Below are positions 52,628-59,366 of a DNA stretch of 64,000 nucleotides, piece by piece. This DNA is from Streptomyces neyagawaensis (lineage in GTDB: Bacteria > Actinomycetota > Actinomycetes > Streptomycetales > Streptomycetaceae), in contig NZ_JAMGBG010000046.1 of the NCBI RefSeq assembly GCF_023516595.1, forward strand, positions 103,881-167,880, read 5' to 3'. Position 1 is the first letter of the stretch, and each line of letters begins with the position of its first letter. Both the position numbers and the translations under genes were made by a program. The notes beneath the pieces were generated by a model, which was not told the DNA's origin, did no database searches, and saw only the letters and a program-made list of their open reading frames with translations.

Positions 52628-53512
52628 TCAGAGGGCGTTGGCGGGTTCCTTGTCGGGCTCGGCCCGCCACTGGCTGGCGGCCTGGTCGAGTTCGGCCTGC
52701 ACCCAGTCCTTGATCCGGGTCAGGCGGTCCTTGCCGATGCGGTAGCCGACGTCTCGTATCGCCGCCTCGATGTTGCGGCGTGACGCGCGGCCTCCGCGTC
52801 CCAGCGGTGCCGTGCGGGCGAGGGCGAGGAGTTCGTCGAAGGTGACGTCGCGTTCGTGGCCCTCTGCCGTGGCGAGCGGTTTCCGAGCCTGCGGCACATT
52901 GGCGGCGTCCCGCACCACGTCGCGGGGGCGACCGGCCACATCGGGCATCTCTGCTTGCTCTGGCAGACCGGCGTTGCCCTCGGATGACGGAGTCGGCTCG
53001 GCGTAGTCGGTGTGGTTGTGGCCGTAGCCAGGGGCGTTGTGGCTCTTTGTGGTGGCGACCTCTTGAACGTGGCGTGTGGGGTGGCGGCGGATGACCAGGT
53101 CAAGGTGGACGGCTCCGGCCAGTGCCAGCGGGGCGATGGCTGACAGGGCGCCGACGGTGATGTCGTCCAGGTGGAGCCCGGTGGTGTGAGCCTGCTGGTT
53201 GAGGCGGACGGCATGCAGGGCGTTGGCCCAGATGCTGGTGATCGTGTCGATGCCGACGAGTGCCCAGACGTACAGCCGGGAGCGCCAGGGTGCGGTGCGC
53301 AGGATGAGCAGGGCGGCGACGCCGATGGCGATGAAACCGTCGATCACCAGGGGGAAGGCGTACGTGAGGATTCCGCGGACGTGGATGGCGACGGCCATCT
53401 GCCGCAGAGCGTCGTAGGAGAGGGCGAAGCCGATCGTGCCGACCAGGGCGACCCCGAGGCGGATCGCTGCGGTCAGTACTGGCGAGGGAGCTTGGGCGGT
53501 GCGTGAAGGCAA
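52628..53512 (-). CDS. DUF2637 protein (spread-type membrane protein)
   Basis: The protein has 294 residues from a TTG with GGAG eight bases upstream; an open frame reaches 53650. Four hydrophobic segments lie in the N-terminal half (LGVALVGTIGFALSYDALRQ, GILTYAFPLVIDGFIAIGVA, RSRLYVWALVGIDTITSIWA, AIAPLALAGAVHLDL). The C-terminal part has a disordered linker and a helical DNA-binding-like end (SRRNIEAAIRDVGYRIGKDR). DUF2637 proteins are typical of actinomycete conjugative plasmids and elements (Spd-like spread functions). Confidence 0.88.
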   Translation of the reverse strand: MPSRTAQAPSPVLTAAIRLGVALVGTIGFALSYDALRQMAVAIHVRGILTYAFPLVIDGFIAIGVAALLILRTAPWRSRLYVWALVGIDTITSIWANALHAVRLNQQAHTTGLHLDDITVGALSAIAPLALAGAVHLDLVIRRHPTRHVQEVATTKSHNAPGYGHNHTDYAEPTPSSEGNAGLPEQAEMPDVAGRPRDVVRDAANVPQARKPLATAEGHERDVTFDELLALARTAPLGRGGRASRRNIEAAIRDVGYRIGKDRLTRIKDWVQAELDQAASQWRAEPDKEPANAL

Positions 53513-53578
53513 GCGGGGTACTCCAGGCGGGGAGCGGGTGCCATGGGCACCGAGTGAGGCTGGTGGGAGGGGGTGCGC

Positions 53579-53702
53579 ACTCGTCGCACTCGTCGCGTGC
53601 CTGGTCACAGCAGGTACGGAAGGTTGGCGTGATACGAGTGGACTCGTCACGGCGAGGACACTCGTCGCGGGGCTGACCTGCGACGCGACGAGTGCGACGA
53701 GT
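53579..53702. promoter_or_regulatory. 19-bp inverted repeat with ACTCGTC boxes
   Basis: ACTCGTCGCACTCGTCGCG (53579-53597) and its exact reverse complement (53684-53702) flank an 86-bp stretch with further ACTCGTCGCG and ACTCGTCACG copies. The block lies between the DUF2637 start (53512) and the DUF3631 stop (53705). It may be an operator array or part of oriT. Confidence 0.7.
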
Positions 53703-53704
53703 CT

Positions 53705-54964
53705 TTACGAGTGCAGGCCCGGGCCGGGGGCGGTGCTCTCGTCGCCGCTGTCGGGCGTCGGCTCCTCGGGGCAGTAGCGGGCCCAGGCGTCGGCGAAGCG
53801 GAGGCGGGCGAAGCCCTTGGCCTGCCGGCCGCCTTCAAAGCGGTGAGTGGCGGCCTTGATATCGAAGTCCTTGAGGTGGATGCCCAGGTGGCGTGGGCTC
53901 AGGCCGGCGGTGCCGTACTCGGCCCACGGCGCCTCCTGGTCCTTGAGGAGTTCGTCCAGCAGGTCCCGGGTGCGCATGATGTCGGGATCACCGCAGCGTG
54001 CGAAGGCGCGCCGGATGTCCTGCAGCAGGCGGGTCTTCAGGTTCGACTCGTCGTCCTTGCCTGCCTCGGCCGCGCACATGGACGCACACGCGGCACGGGC
54101 CTCCTCGGGCCAGGTGCCGCCCGCCAGTTCCGCGACGATTACGAGCGGTTCCCAGGTGTCTGCCGCCCGGTCCTGCACCGGCATCGGCGGTACCAAGTCC
54201 GCTGCGGTGTCCATCAGGGGGCGCAGCCAGGCGGTCAGCCGGTCGCGCAGGCCGTGCAGGGTCGGGATGTCGCGGCGGGAGCGGAACTGCTCGACCCGCT
54301 CACCATCCTTGCGGCGCTGCATGCGGATCACCACCGCCCGGTCCATGACCGTGTCCGGTAGATCCCCGATGCCGGCGACCGCTGCCATGGCGAAGGTGGG
54401 GAACGCCTGAGGCTTGTGCTCGGGCCCGGAGATGCGCAGGGCGGGCCGGTTGCGCTGGTGGCCGGCATTGAGCAGGCCGCGCAGCTCCTCGTTCTTCTCG
54501 GCGGCCTTGATGCTGCCGAAGATGGTGTCGGCCTCGTCCACCAGCAGGGTGGGCGGGTCATCGCCGATGGCGCGGAAGACGACCGCCGGGCTGGTGTTGA
54601 CCGTGATCAGCGGCTCGCGCACGGTCTTCGTGATCACATCCAGCAGGCGGGACTTGCCGCACCGTTTCGCCGGTCCGACCACCGCGAGACGAGGCGCGTG
54701 CTGGAGGGCGGGCTGGATGTGCGTGGCCGCGACCCACAGTGTGACGGCGGTCAGCGCCTCGCTGCTGGGCAGGATCACGTACCGGGCGATGGCTTCCCGC
54801 AGCTCGTCCAGCAAGGCGGCGCCCTCTGGAGCCTGGGGCGGCTTCTCGTCCTCGGCGGGCGAGGGTTCGGGTATTGCGGGAGCTGCCTGGCCGGGGACGG
54901 CGACGGGCGGCCAGGTGGGCGTCGGGGATGCGGTAGGGGTGGTGGAGGACGTAGGTTCGTCCAC
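53705..54964 (-). CDS. DUF3631 ATPase (replication/helicase-like)
   Basis: The protein has 419 residues from a GTG with GGGAGG upstream. Walker A is G97-PAKRC-G103-K104-S105 and Walker B LLVDEAD (D143, E144). A conserved ELRGLLNAGHQRNRPALRIS block and arginine finger-like IRMQRRKDGERV follow. DUF3631 domains occur in primase/helicase proteins of actinomycete plasmids. It may drive replication of the excised element. The N-terminal ~50 residues are Pro/Thr-rich. Confidence 0.87.
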   Translation of the reverse strand: MDEPTSSTTPTASPTPTWPPVAVPGQAAPAIPEPSPAEDEKPPQAPEGAALLDELREAIARYVILPSSEALTAVTLWVAATHIQPALQHAPRLAVVGPAKRCGKSRLLDVITKTVREPLITVNTSPAVVFRAIGDDPPTLLVDEADTIFGSIKAAEKNEELRGLLNAGHQRNRPALRISGPEHKPQAFPTFAMAAVAGIGDLPDTVMDRAVVIRMQRRKDGERVEQFRSRRDIPTLHGLRDRLTAWLRPLMDTAADLVPPMPVQDRAADTWEPLVIVAELAGGTWPEEARAACASMCAAEAGKDDESNLKTRLLQDIRRAFARCGDPDIMRTRDLLDELLKDQEAPWAEYGTAGLSPRHLGIHLKDFDIKAATHRFEGGRQAKGFARLRFADAWARYCPEEPTPDSGDESTAPGPGLHS

Positions 54965-55047
54965 AGGCGTTCCTCCCTGGTGGGCCGGACGGGCAAGGCC
55001 CGGCCCACCGGATCGGTCATTCAGGGGCGATGGGGCAGGGACTGTGC

Positions 55048-55077
55048 GGCTCTCGGCGGTGGCTCGCCGAGAGCCGT
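55048..55077. terminator. Hairpin between xis-like and DUF3631 genes
   Basis: A 12-bp perfect stem CGGCTCTCGGCG / CGCCGAGAGCCG with a 6-base loop. It lies between the excisionase-like stop (55102) and the DUF3631 start (54964), and could attenuate the downstream operon. Confidence 0.7.
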
Positions 55078-55101
55078 TTCGCTGTCCCTGAAAGGGCGGC
55101 G

Positions 55102-55344
55102 TCAGACCACGAGGTCGTACGTGGCCTGGGCGTTCAGCCAGGCGTCCACCTCGTGCCAGCGGTAGCGCAGGTGGCGGCCGACCTTGTGCACGTTGGGGCC
55201 GATGCCCCGGTACTTCCACTGGTAGAGCGTCTTCACCGGTACCCCGAGGTACGCGGCGACTTCCGCAGGGGTGGCCAGCGGGCCGCGCTGGGCAGTCGCG
55301 GTGGTGGCGGAGGCGTTGGTATTGCGGGTAGAGGTCTTCGGCAC
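55102..55344 (-). CDS. Excisionase-like HTH protein (AlpA/HTH_17 type)
   Basis: The protein has 80 residues from a GTG with GGAG upstream. The winged HTH is ATPAEVAAYLGVPVKTLYQW and RHLRYRWHEVDAWL. It belongs to the small MerR-like excisionase family used by AICE and phage. It lies directly before the replication and mobilisation genes, all on the reverse strand. A 20-bp operator-like site lies at 55411-55430 just upstream. Confidence 0.9.
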   Translation of the reverse strand: MPKTSTRNTNASATTATAQRGPLATPAEVAAYLGVPVKTLYQWKYRGIGPNVHKVGRHLRYRWHEVDAWLNAQATYDLVV

Positions 55345-55410
55345 AAGGCTCCTTTTCGGTCTTGCAGAACGGGCATGGACAACACAGCCGCACCGCCCAG
55401 AGAAAAGTCC

Positions 55411-55430
55411 AGAGTTAGTTCTAAAACTCT
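55411..55430. promoter_or_regulatory. Operator-like site 1, AGAGTTAGTTCTAAAACTCT
   Basis: This 20-bp imperfect palindrome lies 67 bp upstream of the xis-like start. The reverse complement differs from site 2 at one position only. The pairing with site 2 suggests that one regulator binds both. Confidence 0.7.
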
Positions 55431-55753
55431 GTACTATTTCTGTCGGCGTGGCCGGGGGAGACCAAACAGTAAGGGCGGATCCCCGGCTGCCGAAATCGCT
55501 TCTGCGGAGGCTGAAATTTTTCTGTGGCCCAACGGCTGGCAGAGGGGTCGGAATCCGTTACCTCCGCAGCTCAGAGATGGCGACCAGCAGTCATCAGTGG
55601 CGCTGTAGCCCGCCGGGCACTGTGGTCGATAGTTGCTCAAATCGCCCATCTTCATTACGCGGAGGGAAGATAGCACGGCCTCTCAGTTGAAAAGGCTCGT
55701 GATGTGCCGGAATTCGACGAGACGAACACCACTTCGGCCCGGGTGACTTCTAT

Positions 55754-55773
55754 AGAGTTTAAGAACTAACTCT
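55754..55773. promoter_or_regulatory. Operator-like site 2, AGAGTTTAAGAACTAACTCT
   Basis: This 20-bp site ends 4 bases before the ATG of the XRE gene. In reverse complement it matches site 1 in 19 of 20 bases. It would let the XRE protein repress itself. Confidence 0.72.
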
Positions 55774-55777
55774 TGCC

Positions 55778-56092
55778 ATGACGGCCGGACGCAAGTTACA
55801 GCTACCTGTCATGGCAACCCGACCTGTCGAAATAGGCCCCGTCGGCCTCCACACCGCCCGCGCCATCGAGCGCCTACGCCTCGTGCGCGGCCTGACCCAG
55901 CACCAGCTCGCCGCCCGCTGTACGACGCTGGGCCGCCCGATGTCCAACACGGCCCTCAGCCGAACCGAACGCGCCCACCGACGCTGCGATATCGACGACC
56001 TCGTCGCCATCGCCACCGCGCTCGGTGTTCCTCCCATGGCCCTGCTCCTGCCGCTCCCGTCGGTGTCCAGCGATGACCGGAGGGGGTGCTAG
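55778..56092 (+). CDS. XRE-family regulator of the element
   Basis: The protein has 104 residues. The Cro/C1-type HTH is AIERLRLVRGLTQHQLAARC, then SNTALSRTERAHRRCDIDD and LVAIATALGVPPMALLLPL. No ribosome site precedes the ATG at 55778, so the mRNA may be leaderless; an ATG at 55811 is the alternative. It is directly followed by the integrase gene at 56093. It probably controls excision and replication through the two AGAGTT sites. Confidence 0.85.
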   Translation: MTAGRKLQLPVMATRPVEIGPVGLHTARAIERLRLVRGLTQHQLAARCTTLGRPMSNTALSRTERAHRRCDIDDLVAIATALGVPPMALLLPLPSVSSDDRRGC

Positions 56093-57329
56093 TTGGCACG
56101 GGTCTGGATTGAGGACCGCATAGGGCACGCGGCGTACGCACGTGCCGTGGCTGATGCCAAGAGGGCTGGCCGTACGCCACCCGGGCGCTACCGGGTCCGC
56201 TGGTACGACCCCGACGGCAAGCCGAAGATGAAGACCTTCGCCCGCAAGGTCGACGCCGACGCCGAGCGAACGAAGATGGAGTCCCGCCTCAACGACGGCT
56301 CCTACCGCGATCCCGCAGCCGCCCGCGTGAAGTTCGCAGAGGTGGCCGAGTCCTGGCTGGCCGCGCAGATCCATCTCAAGCGTTCGACCCGGGGCCGGTA
56401 TCGCGGCGTTCTCGACGTCCACGTGATCCCCAAGTGGGGCACCACTCCACTGGACCGCATCAACTTCGAGGACATCGCCGAGTGGCTCGCGGACCTGCTG
56501 TCCGGCGAGGCGACCGGCGGTCGGAAGCTCAGCCCCCGCTCGGTCCGCAAGGCGTACGGCGTCCTCAGCCGCGTTCTCGGCTACACGGTCAAGGCTCGTC
56601 GTCTGGCGGTCAACCCGGCTGTCGGCGTGCCCTTGCCGAAGGCGGCGCCGGCCGACCACGTGTACCTCGATGACATGCAGGTCGACGCGCTGGCCAACGC
56701 GTCAGGTGCTTACCGGGTGTTCATCCTGTTGATGGCCTACACCGGTTTGCGCTGGGGCGAGGCGTCCGCGCTGAAGGTGGGCCGCTTGGATCTGGACGTC
56801 TGCCGAGCCCGCATCGTCGAGGCGTACGCCGAGGACAACGGCAAGCTCTACCTCGACACCCCCAAGAACCACGAGCGCCGGTCGGTGCCGATCCCGCGGT
56901 TCCTGGCCGAGGAGCTGGAGCCCCATGTCCAGGGGCGGGGAGATGAGGAGTTGCTCTTCACCGCTCCGCAGGGCGGACCGCTGCGGGCCCGTCTTCCGTC
57001 AGCGGTTCTTCGCGCCAGCGGTCGTGAAGGCCGGGCTGGGACACCTCAAGGTCACCCCTCACAAGCTGCGGCATACGGCGGCCTCGCTCGCCATCGCCAG
57101 TGGCGCGGACGTCAACGTCGTGCAGACGATGCTGGGCCACAAGTCGGCGACGCTGACCTTGGACACGTACGGGCACCTCTTCCCAGATCGCTTGGACGAG
57201 GTCTCGAAGAAGATGCACAAGCGCCGCGCCAAGCAGTTGGCCAAGGCGAAGGCCAAGCTGGACAAGGCAGAGGAGAAGGCCCGTAAGGCCGCCGAGGCGG
57301 TGGCCGCCCTGGAGGACGATGCCGCGTGA
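56093..57329 (+). pseudogene. Tyrosine integrase, frameshifted
   Basis: The TTG start has GGAGGGGG upstream. Frame one (56093-~56995) covers the arm-binding N-terminus, SAM-like domain and the first catalytic Arg (R220 in TGLRWGEASALKVG). Near PQGGPLR the frame changes, and the rest (56995-57329) carries HKLRHTAASLAIASGAD, VVQTMLGHKSATLTLDTYGH and a Lys/Ala-rich coiled C-terminus (KLDKAEEKARKAAEAVAAL) in the +1 frame. A one-base difference in a C/G-rich stretch at about 56990 explains it. The gene is otherwise full length. It is followed by a terminator, a small gene and the right att repeat. Confidence 0.88.
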
Positions 57330-57369
57330 TGTGTGCCTGATCCGTGCCGGGGAGCCCGTAACCGAGGGG

Positions 57370-57401
57370 GCCGCCCCACCGCGTTGATGCGGTGGGGCGG
57401 C
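57370..57401 (+). terminator. Terminator of the integrase
   Basis: A perfect 13-bp stem GCCGCCCCACCGC / GCGGTGGGGCGGC with a GTTGAT loop, 41 bases past the integrase stop codon. Confidence 0.88.
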
Positions 57402-57425
57402 GCCTTGTGTCTCCTCCGGATCAGG

Positions 57426-57770
57426 TCAACCGGGCGGTCGGCGGCTCTCCTGCCGGGCTCGGTCGATGGCAGCAGCGGCCGTATCGCCAGCCAGTCGCCT
57501 GATCTCCTCGGGCACCTCTCGCTCGTCCAGCACGAAGAGCCGGTCACTGACGAGACGAGTGGTGGTGCTCCAGCCGAGACGACGACCCGCTTCCCGAGCG
57601 GCATGCCGGACGTCCTTCAGCTCGCCCGGCACCGCAAGATCGTCGCGACCAAGGATCAGCTGTCCGTAGTAGCCCTGATACTCGGGCTTGAGGGCGGCCC
57701 GCATCAGCGATTCGAGCCGGTCGACCAGCTTCTCGTACCGGCGCCGGGCCAGCTCATCCTTGACGGGCAT
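57426..57770 (-). CDS. Small hypothetical protein of the element
   Basis: The protein has 114 residues from an ATG preceded by GGGGAG. It is helical and charged: ELARRRYEKLVDRLESLMRA, then GWSTTTRLVSDRLFVLDERE and VPEEIRRLAGDTAAAAIDRA. No known motif. It is convergent with the integrase and next to the right att repeat. Confidence 0.55.
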   Translation of the reverse strand: MPVKDELARRRYEKLVDRLESLMRAALKPEYQGYYGQLILGRDDLAVPGELKDVRHAAREAGRRLGWSTTTRLVSDRLFVLDEREVPEEIRRLAGDTAAAAIDRARQESRRPPG

Positions 57771-57831
57771 CCTGCCCAGCTCCCCACCATCCGCGCGCAC
57801 GGCATGTGTGCCATATGTGTGCTGCAAGCGC

Positions 57832-57866
57832 AGGGGCCCTTCCGCCCGCTGGACGGAAGGGCCCCT
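57832..57866. terminator. Hairpin before the right att repeat
   Basis: A perfect 13-bp stem AGGGGCCCTTCCG / CGGAAGGGCCCCT with a 9-base loop. It lies 15 bp before the 57881 repeat, at the same place as the 36991 hairpin relative to the left repeat. Confidence 0.8.
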
Positions 57867-57880
57867 GACCTGGTGTTTCT

Positions 57881-57927
57881 CTGTGCCCCCGGCAGGATTC
57901 GAACCTGCGACACCCGCTTTAGGAGTT
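57881..57927 (-). repeat. Right att repeat, 3' half of tRNA-Arg(CCT)
   Basis: It is identical in all 47 bases to 37034-37080. The 5' half of the tRNA is also missing here, so the true tRNA gene must be elsewhere, most simply further right. Confidence 0.88.
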
Positions 57928-58274
57928 CGGTCCTACGTCCTCAGCCAGCAGCTGGCGCGAGATCCAGGCTGACGCCTACGGCCACCTGGAGTTGCTGGCA
58001 TCCGGTGCTGTTGATGTCAGCTGTGGATGTCAGGTACCCCCGCCCGGTTCGACTACGTGCGACGGTAGACGGCAGGGTCGGTTACAGCTGATGGGGCCCG
58101 TAACAAGTCCAGGTAGCACGGGTAGTCGGGGTTACCTACCTCCATGAGTACGAATTGATCGACATCGTGGTTGGCGAAGCTGACGGCCCGGCCGAGGTCG
58201 AGCCGCCTACTCGTTGTGCACTGACTGATCCATAGCTCTAGCCGGACCGGTCAGCACCGGTCATGCCGGCCGCT
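57928..58274. other. Region right of the att repeat, no gene seen
   Basis: No frame with a ribosome site or family motif was found in this 347-bp stretch. The first part resembles nothing in the left flank. Confidence 0.5.
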
Positions 58275-58502
58275 TCAACGGCCTGCGTGGTCACGTGCAG
58301 TCATGTGTGGTTTGTGGCGGCTGCTGTACGCCGCTGCCGTGCCAAGGCCTGCCAGCGCAGAAGTCAGAGCAAGGGCGCTCGCGTAAGCGTCAGCGATCTG
58401 TGCGGCCGAGCGAGAGAGCACCAGTACGATGACGACCACTCCGACGATCCATGGCTTGGGCATGGGGTTTGACAGCGCCCCGGAGTTTAGGGTGACACTC
58501 AT
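58275..58502 (-). CDS. Small membrane protein
   Basis: The protein has 75 residues from an ATG with a perfect GGAGG five bases upstream. One membrane helix (PWIVGVVVIVLVLSRSAAQI) and a second shorter one (YASALALTSALAGLGTAAAY) are seen. The upstream hairpin (58525-58566) and palindrome (58640-58663) may belong to its control region. No family recognised. Confidence 0.6.
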   Translation of the reverse strand: MSVTLNSGALSNPMPKPWIVGVVVIVLVLSRSAAQIADAYASALALTSALAGLGTAAAYSSRHKPHMTARDHAGR

Positions 58503-58524
58503 GTGAGCCTCCAAATGGCTTAAG

Positions 58525-58566
58525 GCCCTCGATCGCACGCACCGCCAAGCACTGGCGATCGAGGGC
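58525..58566. promoter_or_regulatory. Hairpin upstream of the small membrane gene
   Basis: A perfect 11-bp stem GCCCTCGATCG / CGATCGAGGGC with a 20-base loop lies in the leader region of the gene starting at 58502. It may be an attenuator or the terminator of an opposing transcript. Confidence 0.55.
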
Positions 58567-58639
58567 GCTTTCTTGCCTCCGGACGGTAGCAAGATCTTGG
58601 CTGTCGAAAGGTGCTACCGCGGGGCCACCGGCAACTCTC

Positions 58640-58663
58640 AGCTGTAAACTATAGTTTACAGCT
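58640..58663. promoter_or_regulatory. 24-bp perfect palindrome AGCTGTAAACTATAGTTTACAGCT
   Basis: All 24 bases are self-complementary with a TATA core, unusually AT-rich here. It resembles GntR- or FadR-type operators. It lies about 140 bp upstream of the small membrane gene. Confidence 0.7.
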
Positions 58664-58699
58664 ACGTTGAGTTACGAAATAACGGGCATTCGCCCCTGG

Positions 58700-58734
58700 C
58701 TCCTTCTACTTTCCTAGGGGAAAAGTAGAAGGAG
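58700..58734. terminator. Strong hairpin CTCCTTCTACTTT / AAAGTAGAAGGAG
   Basis: A 13-bp perfect stem with a 9-base loop. It lies in a region without genes and could end a transcript or shield an RNA. Confidence 0.6.
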
Positions 58735-59033
58735 GGCTCAATTGACTCACCTAACGTAAGTTTGCAACATGGCCGAAAGTTGACCCCGCCAGACCGGCCC
58801 TTTCTAACTCCAATCCCGTCTGCCGTCGCCCCCATGCATAGCGGAGAAGGCGCTGTGCCAGGCGTCCAGGTGGAGAGCGCCACGCACGAACGACCTGCAC
58901 GTTCGGTGTCCTGTCTGCCCGGGCTCTGCCAGGGGCGATGGCAGACGGCATAGGAGTTCCACACCCTTACAACCCACCGGCTGGCACCCGCCTCCGGGTT
59001 CCTCCACCCGGTCCATGACCTGGGGGTGCTGGC
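58735..59033. other. Gene-poor stretch
   Basis: About 300 bp with no convincing gene. Open frames here have no ribosome site. Confidence 0.5.
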
Positions 59034-59084
59034 GCGGCTGGCGAGAGTCGAACTCGCGCTCTCCGCCTGGGATGCTGGGGTTTT
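59034..59084 (-). tRNA. Partial class II tRNA-like sequence (3' half only)
   Basis: On the reverse strand a perfect T arm GCGAG-TTCGACT-CTCGC is followed by a CAGCCGC acceptor-like end, G and CCA. Before it, AAAACCCCAG fits the 3' side of an anticodon arm and a long variable region. The 5' half is absent. It is a tRNA remnant or a second att site, Leu or Ser type, not a working gene. Confidence 0.4.
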
Positions 59085-59366
59085 CTGGTGGCGATTAGTG
59101 CACTGGCCTGCGTCGGAACGGTGCTTGAGCCTCTGCAGCTCCGTGGCCGAGTCCCCGCTGTTCCCCGTGAGTCCCCGCAGGATCTGGCACGCCGATGGCA
59201 CGACTCTCCGCCTTGGCTCGAAGCAAGTTGGTCGGCTGCTTGTGCTTCGGTCGGCCGCAGTGACCCTAAGTCTTCGGATCTGGGGGCACGGTGCTGCGCA
59301 CGCGCGGGACGCCCGACGCTATCGGCGAAGGCCGATAACCTGGTGAGATACCAGGAGGGGGACGCT
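59085..59366. other. Leader region of the 608-residue gene
   Basis: About 280 bp between the tRNA-like fragment and the ATG at 59367. A GGATCTGGCAC stretch here (about 59178) recurs near 61548. No gene is seen. Confidence 0.45.

Larger units (their letters stand above)
55345..55777. promoter_or_regulatory. Divergent control region of the element
   Basis: This 433-bp gap lies between the xis-like gene (leftward) and the XRE gene (rightward). It holds the two operator-like sites at 55411 and 55754 and a long-range 9-bp inverted repeat CTGCGGAGG (55502) / CCTCCGCAG (55561). No gene is seen. Confidence 0.65.
37034..57927. mobile_element. Integrated genomic island or mobilisable element bounded by 47-bp repeats
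   Basis: The 20.9-kb segment is bounded by identical 47-bp repeats at 37034-37080 and 57881-57927, both equal to the 3' half of a tRNA-Arg gene. The right half carries a relaxase, MobC, DUF2637, DUF3631, an excisionase-like protein, an XRE regulator and an integrase, in an order typical of actinomycete mobilisable elements. No TraB/FtsK translocase is visible, so it would need a helper or be a non-self-transmissible element. The integrase is frameshifted. The left half is cargo for stress and signalling. Confidence 0.72.

Noticed and set aside
55502..55569. Structured ncRNA in the divergent control region
   Set aside because: Only a single 9-bp long-range stem was found; not enough to support an RNA gene.
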